Assembly: GCF_013391415.1 (NCBI RefSeq) | Contig: NZ_JACAXB010000017.1 | Coordinates: 124,001-188,000 of the forward strand | Direction of reading: 5' to 3' | Source of the DNA: Aquitalea sp. LB_tupeE | GTDB lineage: Bacteria; Pseudomonadota; Gammaproteobacteria; Burkholderiales; Chromobacteriaceae | DNA length: 64,000 nucleotides | Shown: positions 58,304 through 64,000 of the stretch, piece by piece | Numbering within the stretch: the stretch's first letter is position 1 | Layout of the letters: each line of letters begins with the position of its first letter | The notes under the pieces: model-generated | The model's input: only the letters and a program-made list of their open reading frames with translations | What the model was told of the DNA's origin: nothing | Databases searched by the model: none | Position numbers and translations under genes: made by a program

Positions 58304-58740
58304 ACATTGGGTTGGCAGAGTAATTATCAGCCATAATTTATGGTTTGTTTATAATAGACCCTTTCCGCATGGAATTAGCCTGACTCTATGTTTAAAGAGG
58401 CTGATAATTGTTCTTTGTTGGGAATAGTGCACAGGCCAGCTTGCCTGCCCGGTTATTTGCGGTGCCTGCCGTATGGCTAGAGCGCGGCAGCCACTTGTAC
58501 CTTTAGCGGCTGCGGGGTGGCGTGGGTGGCATCCCGCACTGCAGCGTTGTCGCCTGACGAAACAAGTCATGTGACATCACGTGTGTCTGTGCCGGGGTAA
58601 ACAAGGCTTCAGAACGTTGACACGCAGGCAAGCCGGGTGTGGGTCCGACCATATCTGAAGCTGTTGATGACATTTGGCCTGCAGATCGTATTGGCATGCT
58701 GTTTGCATGGTTGTTGCCACTTCATTCCAGGGGGCACACC
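58304..58740. other. Intergenic region containing a pseudogene fragment
   Basis: 437 bases. The left 60 bases are A+T-rich (promoter side of the solute-binding gene). The middle carries an isochorismatase remnant (58477-58560). The right 180 bases show nothing recognisable apart from the ribosome-binding region of the next gene. Confidence 0.5.
58477..58560 (-). pseudogene. Decayed 3' end of an isochorismatase-like gene
   Basis: Read leftward, this segment encodes NAAVRDATHATPQPLKVQ then VAAAL and a stop. The intact gene at 59516 ends NAVWDATNATPQPLLVQ then PAAAL and stop. The preceding residues (SSGD against LSGEQ) agree only loosely, so just the last 23 or so codons remain. Confidence 0.7.
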
Positions 58741-59469
58741 ATGCTCATCCCAGGCCTGACCCGTGCTGGCAATGTTTCCGGGGTATACAAGTCCATTGCC
58801 GCCACGCAGAACCAAGCTGACAATACTGCCGCCCGGACGACAAATCTTGCCGATGTCATCAGTATTTCATCTGCGGCACGTGAGCGTCTGGCCGCAGAGG
58901 CGAGTGCAGCCTCAGGTGCCGGCGTCAAAATGGATACCGACAAGGGGGAGGTTGCACTGAATCTGGAGTCGTATTTTTCGCCGAAACCGCAAGGTGGGAG
59001 CGGCGAACTTCCCCCTTTGATGCTGCCATCACAGCGCAATATCGATGCCCTGACCCAGGACATCAACCAGAAATTCCCGGCATTTCTCTCCGCCAACGGC
59101 ATTCCGGCTGCACCTTCCCGCATCCAGTACGATAGTTACGGCCAGCCACAGTTTCCTGCCGATTACCCCTATGCGTCCCAGCTTAAGCAAGCCTTGACTG
59201 ATAACCCGGGTATCGGACGCGAGCTGAGCACGGTTTACGCCTTGGGTGAATTCAAGAACCTGCTGGATGACAGCCAGGCATTCCAGCAGGAATATGCCGC
59301 TGCGGGCAGCCAGGGTGAGCTGGACAAGGTGATCGCCAAATATTCCTGGCTGTTTTCGGCCAATCCGCCAGCAATAAAATCCATTCTGATGATTGATGCT
59401 GATGGCCATCTACGCACCGGTGAAGCCGCAGGGCATTCTGGCACTGTCGCACGGAGCAAGGCGGCTTGA
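58741..59469 (+). CDS. Protein of unknown function
   Basis: 242 residues from ATG 58741 with AGGGGG upstream. Not recognised. No signal peptide or membrane helix. An N-terminal low-complexity Ala/Thr region contains DVISISSAARERLAAE, a motif style seen in several uncharacterised proteobacterial proteins, then a Pro-rich stretch (about 95-110) and a mixed helical domain with PQFPADYPYASQLKQAL. It lies between an isochorismatase gene and the remnant of a second copy, so it may have been inserted there. Confidence 0.6.
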   Translation: MLIPGLTRAGNVSGVYKSIAATQNQADNTAARTTNLADVISISSAARERLAAEASAASGAGVKMDTDKGEVALNLESYFSPKPQGGSGELPPLMLPSQRNIDALTQDINQKFPAFLSANGIPAAPSRIQYDSYGQPQFPADYPYASQLKQALTDNPGIGRELSTVYALGEFKNLLDDSQAFQQEYAAAGSQGELDKVIAKYSWLFSANPPAIKSILMIDADGHLRTGEAAGHSGTVARSKAA

Positions 59470-59515
59470 ATGTCCGTTTGCAGCGCTGTCAGCCAAAGGC
59501 AGTGGGACTGCTGGG

Positions 59516-60040
59516 CTATAGTGCGGCAGCAGGCTGAACCAGCAAGGGCTGCGGGGTGGCATTGGTGGCATCCCACACCGCATTGAAGTGATCAATCACC
59601 TGTTCTCCGCTCAAGGCAAAGGCGCTCAGGGTTGTGTGGCCATCACCGATGACCGTGACCTGAAAGCCGCGCGACACCGCATTACGCAGCGTGCTATCCA
59701 GGCAGAAGTCGGTGGCGCAGCCACCCAGCCACAGTTTGCTGACACCCAGATTCTCCAGCAGGGCGGCCAGCGGGGTATCACAAAAGCTGTCGCCATGCCG
59801 TTTGTAGATGAAATGGTCGGCGGCCGTGGCTGGCAGGGCCGGATGCAGCTGCCAGGCTGCGCTGCCACGCTCCAGCCCGGCTTCTTCATGCTGAACAAAA
59901 ATCACGGGCAAACCGCGCTGGCGGGCCTTGGCAATGGCCAGGTTCAGACTATTCAGCACTTGCTCCAGCCGGACGGCGGCTGGCTCAGCGGCCACCACAC
60001 CACATTGCATGTCCACAATCAGTAAAGCGCTATCCGGCAT
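59516..60040 (-). CDS. Isochorismatase-family cysteine hydrolase
   Basis: 174 residues from ATG 60040, with AAGGA 7 bases upstream; longer in-frame starts lack a site. Catalytic triad visible: Asp in LLIVDMQ, Lys in YKRHGDSF and Cys in GGCATDFCLDST. Family members hydrolyse amides or vinyl ethers (nicotinamidase-like); the substrate here is unknown. A remnant of its 3' end is duplicated at 58477. Confidence 0.9.
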   Translation of the reverse strand: MPDSALLIVDMQCGVVAAEPAAVRLEQVLNSLNLAIAKARQRGLPVIFVQHEEAGLERGSAAWQLHPALPATAADHFIYKRHGDSFCDTPLAALLENLGVSKLWLGGCATDFCLDSTLRNAVSRGFQVTVIGDGHTTLSAFALSGEQVIDHFNAVWDATNATPQPLLVQPAAAL

Positions 60041-60205
60041 GGTGTTTCCTTTGATGATTTGCAATCCGGCCAGCATAGCTGATTTGTTGGTGTGGCTGGC
60101 AAGCCAGAACGATTCCTCTTGTCCGCTTGATTGCACCATCGTCGCAATGGCAGCCTACCTGTGTAATGGTTTGTGATCAGACATGGTTTGATTTTTGACC
60201 AAATA

Positions 60206-60243
60206 GAAAAAGCCGTACTGTATTCAGGCAGTGCGGCTTTTTT
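60206..60243. terminator. Terminator after kgtP
   Basis: AAAAAGCCGTACTG pairs with CAGTGCGGCTTTTTT across an 8-base loop; usable in both directions. Confidence 0.8.
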
Positions 60244-60265
60244 CATGCAGAAAGGATGTTCTGCT

Positions 60266-61585
60266 TCAGTGTTTGGCCTCGGCATCAATCAGCGAGCCCT
60301 TGCGGGTGTCGCGCATGAACCAGCAAACCAGCAGGGTGCAGGCAATCACGCAGGTGGTGTACCAGTAAAAGCCGCTCTCCAGCTGGATGGATTTGAACCA
60401 CAAGGCCAGGTATTCCGCGGTGCCGCCAAAAACCGAGACGGCAAAAGCGTAAGGTACGCCCACGCCAGTGGCGCGGATGCTGGCCGGGAACAGCTCGGCC
60501 TTCACCAGTGCATTGATGGAGGTATAGCCGGAGACGATGATCCAGGCGCAGGCGATCAGGCCAAAGGCTTCCCACGGCCCGCTGGCGTGGCGGATAGCGG
60601 TGAGCAGCGGCACGGTGAACAGGGTGCCCAGCAGGGCAAAGCCGATCAGCAAGGGTTTGCGGCCAATGCGGTCGGACAGCGCGCCGTACAAGGGTTGCAA
60701 GCACATGGCAAACAGCAGCGAGGCGGCAGAAACCGCGGTGGTCTGCATGTCGGTCAGCCCCACTGACAGGCGCAGGAATTTCTGCATATAGGTGGTGTAC
60801 ACATAAAAGGCCAGCGTGCCGCCCATGGTCAGGCCCACTACCAGCAGGACTTCTTTGGGATGCTGCGCCAGTTGCTTGAGGCCGCCCATGGCCTTGGCGC
60901 TTTTGCGTGCCGCTTCAAACGACTGGGTTTCCGGCAGATTGTGGCGCATGCGCAGGGCCAGTACCGCCAGTGCCGCCCCGACAAAAAACGGAATGCGCCA
61001 GCCCCAGGCGCGCAGTTCTTCGGCACTGAGCAGGAATTTCTGCAAGACCAGCAGCAATAGCAAGGCCAGCAACTGGCCGCCGATCAGTGTGACGTACTGG
61101 AAGCTGCTGTAGAAGCCGCGGTGTTTGGACTCTGCCATTTCCGACAGATAGGTTGCGCTGGCACCGTATTCACCGCCCAGGCTCAGACCTTGCAGCAGGC
61201 GGGCCAGCAGCAGGATGCAGGGAGACAGGATGCCGGCGCTGGCATAGGTCGGCGCGCAGGCAATCAGCAAGGAACCAAAGCACATCAGCAGCACCGAGGC
61301 CATCAGCGCGGTCTTGCGCCCCATGCGGTCGCCGATATGGCCAAACAAAATGCCGCCGATGGGACGGATGAAAAAGCCGAGGGCGAAGATGCCGGCGGTG
61401 GACATCAGCTGGGCGGTGGGGTCCTGGGCCGGGAAGAAGGCATTGGCAAAATACAGGGCAAAGGCGGAATAGCAGTAAAAATCGAACCATTCCACCAGGT
61501 TGCCGGCCGAGCCGACAATGATGGCATGCAGGCGTTTGCCTGAGATTCGTTCGTGGCTGGCCGCGGTGGCGGTGGCGCTGGACAT
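60266..61585 (-). CDS. kgtP: Alpha-ketoglutarate permease KgtP (MFS, proton symport)
   Basis: 439 residues from ATG 61585 with AGAGGAG upstream; an in-frame extension to 61675 is rejected. Twelve membrane helices. SAGNLVEWFDFYCYS, RPIGGILFGHIGDRMGRK, LQGLSLGGEYG, SSFQYVTLIGGQLLALL and SDRIGRKPLL agree closely with E. coli KgtP. It imports alpha-ketoglutarate with protons. It is divergent from a DctB-like kinase gene, which probably controls it. Confidence 0.93.
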   Translation of the reverse strand: MSSATATAASHERISGKRLHAIIVGSAGNLVEWFDFYCYSAFALYFANAFFPAQDPTAQLMSTAGIFALGFFIRPIGGILFGHIGDRMGRKTALMASVLLMCFGSLLIACAPTYASAGILSPCILLLARLLQGLSLGGEYGASATYLSEMAESKHRGFYSSFQYVTLIGGQLLALLLLLVLQKFLLSAEELRAWGWRIPFFVGAALAVLALRMRHNLPETQSFEAARKSAKAMGGLKQLAQHPKEVLLVVGLTMGGTLAFYVYTTYMQKFLRLSVGLTDMQTTAVSAASLLFAMCLQPLYGALSDRIGRKPLLIGFALLGTLFTVPLLTAIRHASGPWEAFGLIACAWIIVSGYTSINALVKAELFPASIRATGVGVPYAFAVSVFGGTAEYLALWFKSIQLESGFYWYTTCVIACTLLVCWFMRDTRKGSLIDAEAKH

Positions 61586-61769
61586 GGTGGTCTCCTCTGG
61601 TGTGACGGGATATATCCGGGTTTCCCGTTTGTCGCCATCTACTATGCGCAGTCGGGTAGCGGTCGACATCCGCAACTTTGCCCTGATCGTCTCCGTAGAA
61701 CTACGGAGGAGTGTTCCCGTTCGGTGTCCGGGCTGCTATGGTCTTTGCTTCCCCGGCCCAGGAGATGCC
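61586..61769. promoter_or_regulatory. Divergent regulatory region between kgtP and the sensor kinase
   Basis: 184 bases. An imperfect inverted repeat CCGTAGAACTACGG at 61693-61706 (CCGTAG/CTACGG around AA) is a candidate operator. No sigma54 promoter recognised. Confidence 0.45.
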
Positions 61770-63905
61770 ATGCCCAGCCCCCGCACACACCAAGCACGCT
61801 ATTGGCGCTGGCTGGGGCTGACCATGGCCGCCATCGGCCTGATCGTGTTGAGTGCCAACTGGGCGGAGCGTCACGAACTGGCCACGCGCACCGCCGCCTT
61901 GCGCCAGGCTGCGGCTGCCCATGTGCTGGGTTTGCGCGGGCTGGTGGAAAAGCATGATTTCCTGCCCTATGCCGCCGCGCGGCATCCGGATGTGCTGGCC
62001 TTGCTGCAAGCGCCGCAAGACAGTGCACTGCGCCGGCGGGTGAACCAATACTTTGCCGATTTGCAGGCCACCACCGGCGCGGCGGCCTTGTTTCTGGTGG
62101 ATCGCAACGGCCTGACTCTGGCGGCCAGTAACTGGAACCAGCCGGCCAGCTTTGTCGGCCAGTCCTACCGCCAGCGGCCTTACTTTGAAGACGCACTGCG
62201 CGGCCAGCGTGGTTTGTTTTACGGGCTGGGACTGACCACGGGCCAGTCCGGCCTGTTCATTGCCGAGCCGGTGCGCGGCCCGGCAGGCATCATGGGGGTA
62301 GCGGTAGTCAAGATCAGCCTGGAGCCCTTGCAGGCGGCATGGCGACGCGGTATCGACCCGGTGTTGCTGCGCGACAGCCGTGGCGTGGTGTTTCTCAGTT
62401 CGCAGCCCGAATGGCTGTTCCAGGCCCGCCAGCCGCTGAGTGCGGCACAGGCTGACTGGATCAGCAGCCATCGCCAGTACGGTACCCGCAGCCAGTTTGC
62501 CGTATTGCCCTGGCGGGTGACGCCCTTGCCGGATTCTGCCGCTTACAGCCTGCAAACCGTCGTACAGGGGCAGCACCGTGCCTTGCTGGCGCTAGACACC
62601 TCCTTGCCGGAACTGGGGTGGACGCTGACCGTGACATCCGACCTGAAAGAAGTCACCCAGACCCGGCAACTGGCGCTGGCGCTGACGACCTTGCTGGTGG
62701 CGCTGCTGTTGCTGGCCAGCTTGTACTGGCGTTTGCGCGAAAAACGCTTTGTCGAGCAGCGCAGCGCGCGGCTGGAGCTGGAGCGACGGGTGGAGGAGCG
62801 CACCCGCGATCTGGAAGAAGCCCACACCTTCCGCAAGGCGATGGAGGATTCGCTACTGGTGGGCATGCGTGCGCGTGACCCGCAAGGCCGCATCATTTAC
62901 GTCAACCCGGCGTTCTGCGCCATGGTGGGCTATGGCGCGGAAGAATTGCTGGGCTGCCTGCCGCCCTATCCGTACTGGCATCCGGATGATCTGGAAAAGC
63001 AGGCCCGGGTGAGCCAGGACGTGCTGCAGGGCAGGGTGGTGCCACATGGCTATGAGTCGCGCATCCGTCACAAGGACGGACATGATGTGATCACCATGAT
63101 TTATACCGCCGCGCTGGTTGATGCATGCGGCGTGCATCGGGGCTGGATGAGTTCGGTGGTGGATATCACGGCGCAGAAACAGGCCGAGGCCCGTCAGCGG
63201 GATCAGGAGCGACAGCTTGAACGCAGTGCGCGGCTGGCCAGTGTCGGCGAAATGGCTTCCACGCTGGCGCACGAGCTGAATCAGCCGCTGATGGCGCTGT
63301 CCAATTTTGCCCTGGCTGCCCGGGCACTGGCCGAGCACGGGGAGGGCGGCCTGCTGGCAGAAACCCTGAACGACATCATTGCCCAGTCGAAACGGGCCAG
63401 TGAAATCGTCAAGCGGGTAAGAGTGTTCATCAACCCGCAACGCGCCCAGTATGAAAACCTGGCACCGGCGGAGGTCATCCAGCATGCAGTTGAGCTTCTC
63501 AAGCCCGAATTACAGCGCCACCATGTGCAACTGCTGCTGCAGCTGGAGGAAAACCTGCCACCGGTACGCGGGGATAGCGTGCTGCTGGAGCAGGTGCTGA
63601 TGAACCTGATCCACAATGCGCTGCATGCCATGCAGACGCAGCCGCCGGGCAGCCGCCGCATCACCTTGCAGTGTCGGCAACAGGATCAAGGACTGAGCGT
63701 GACCGTGGCCGATAGCGGGCCGGGTATTCCGGCAGAACAGATCGAGCAGATCTTTGCCCCGTTCTTTACTTCCAAACCCGACGGTCTGGGCCTGGGCCTG
63801 AATATTTGCCGTACCATCATCGAAGCCCACGGTGGTTGTATCAGCGTGGAAAACAGCCCCGCTGGCGGGGCCGCCTTTACCTTTACCCTACCGCTTGCAT
63901 CATGA
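61770..63905 (+). CDS. DctB-like sensor histidine kinase
   Basis: 711 residues from ATG 61770, AGGAG 6 bases upstream. Membrane helix about 13-30, periplasmic double-Cache-type sensor about 50-300 (FLVDRNGLTLAASNW, YFEDALRGQRG, TGQSGLFIAEPV) like DctB, second helix about 305-325, coiled coil, PAS about 350-470, HisKA with STLAHELNQPLMAL, and HATPase (NLIHNALHAMQ, VADSGPGIP, GLGLGLNICRTI). It probably senses a C4/C5-dicarboxylate such as alpha-ketoglutarate, since kgtP is divergent. It overlaps the following regulator gene by ATGA. Confidence 0.9.
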   Translation: MPSPRTHQARYWRWLGLTMAAIGLIVLSANWAERHELATRTAALRQAAAAHVLGLRGLVEKHDFLPYAAARHPDVLALLQAPQDSALRRRVNQYFADLQATTGAAALFLVDRNGLTLAASNWNQPASFVGQSYRQRPYFEDALRGQRGLFYGLGLTTGQSGLFIAEPVRGPAGIMGVAVVKISLEPLQAAWRRGIDPVLLRDSRGVVFLSSQPEWLFQARQPLSAAQADWISSHRQYGTRSQFAVLPWRVTPLPDSAAYSLQTVVQGQHRALLALDTSLPELGWTLTVTSDLKEVTQTRQLALALTTLLVALLLLASLYWRLREKRFVEQRSARLELERRVEERTRDLEEAHTFRKAMEDSLLVGMRARDPQGRIIYVNPAFCAMVGYGAEELLGCLPPYPYWHPDDLEKQARVSQDVLQGRVVPHGYESRIRHKDGHDVITMIYTAALVDACGVHRGWMSSVVDITAQKQAEARQRDQERQLERSARLASVGEMASTLAHELNQPLMALSNFALAARALAEHGEGGLLAETLNDIIAQSKRASEIVKRVRVFINPQRAQYENLAPAEVIQHAVELLKPELQRHHVQLLLQLEENLPPVRGDSVLLEQVLMNLIHNALHAMQTQPPGSRRITLQCRQQDQGLSVTVADSGPGIPAEQIEQIFAPFFTSKPDGLGLGLNICRTIIEAHGGCISVENSPAGGAAFTFTLPLAS

Positions 63906-64000
63906 AAGAAATGCCGCTCACCCTGTTTATTGTCGATGATGACGAAGCCTTGCGCCGGTCCCTGTTGCTGCTGTTGCTGTCACAGGGGCTGGCGGTGCAG
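63902..64000 (+). CDS. Response regulator, N-terminal part (cut by window end)
   Basis: 33 codons visible: MKEMPLTLFIVDDDEALRRS. The VDDDEA acidic cluster and short N terminus resemble FixJ/DctR-type receivers more than NtrC-type DctD, but the output domain is outside the window. It overlaps the kinase stop (ATGA), so the two form a coupled pair. Confidence 0.85.
   Translation, partial: MKEMPLTLFIVDDDEALRRSLLLLLLSQGLAVQ

Overview
The window (about 60% G+C overall) reads as chromosome of a betaproteobacterium, most likely Neisseriales / Chromobacteriaceae (Chromobacterium, Aquitalea, Vogesella and relatives). This is an inference from gene content. The core block mnmG-rsmG-parA-parB-atpIBEFHAGDC-glmU-(DeoR regulator)-glmS and the rsmI/lpoA-yraN-gmhA-BON block are typical of that group, and the parAB/mnmG/atp cluster suggests proximity to the replication origin.

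Region 1 (1-14010) is a Lap-type biofilm adhesin system: the end of a type I secretion ABC transporter, its membrane-fusion partner, a LuxR-type regulator, a 2343-residue LapA-like adhesin, a LapD-like c-di-GMP receptor, a LapG-like periplasmic protease and a TolC-like outer-membrane channel. The adhesin has an N-terminal retention module with an AAAG site where LapG would cut, so secretion, surface retention and c-di-GMP-controlled release are all encoded together. An MCP, a TatD nuclease and a CHASE-PAS-GGDEF-EAL protein follow (14043-19707).

Region 2 (20070-25092) holds an OprC/NosA-type copper TonB receptor and then an A+T-richer accessory segment beside a tRNA-Leu(CAA). This segment contains a DUF4034-like lipoprotein-sized protein and a small module whose leader has the layout of the phage P1/P7 C4 antisense RNA, controlling a 31-codon ORF coupled to a 114-residue protein. 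That module lies between two near-identical terminators, and integrase-arm-like repeats sit next to the tRNA.

Region 3 (25138-48564) is housekeeping: rsmI, lpoA-like, yraN, gmhA/diaA-like, a BON lipoprotein, an EAL-YkuI_C protein, a Tim44-domain protein, trmO, olsB, mnmG, rsmG, parA, parB, the complete F1Fo ATP synthase operon with a strong sigma70-like promoter, glmU, a DeoR-family regulator and glmS.

Region 4 (48565-64000) is accessory. Directly behind glmS (the classical attTn7 position) are short repeats that reappear in a palindromic MITE-like element at 57.2 kb. Next come a convergent response regulator / 7TM sensor kinase pair and a large autotransporter. GTAAG repeats spaced exactly 10 bp occur in front of the regulator and between the kinase and the autotransporter, suggesting one regulon. 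Two family-3 solute-binding proteins, an unknown protein flanked by an isochorismatase gene and a decayed copy of its 3' end, and a KgtP permease divergent from a DctB-like kinase and a (truncated) response regulator complete the window.
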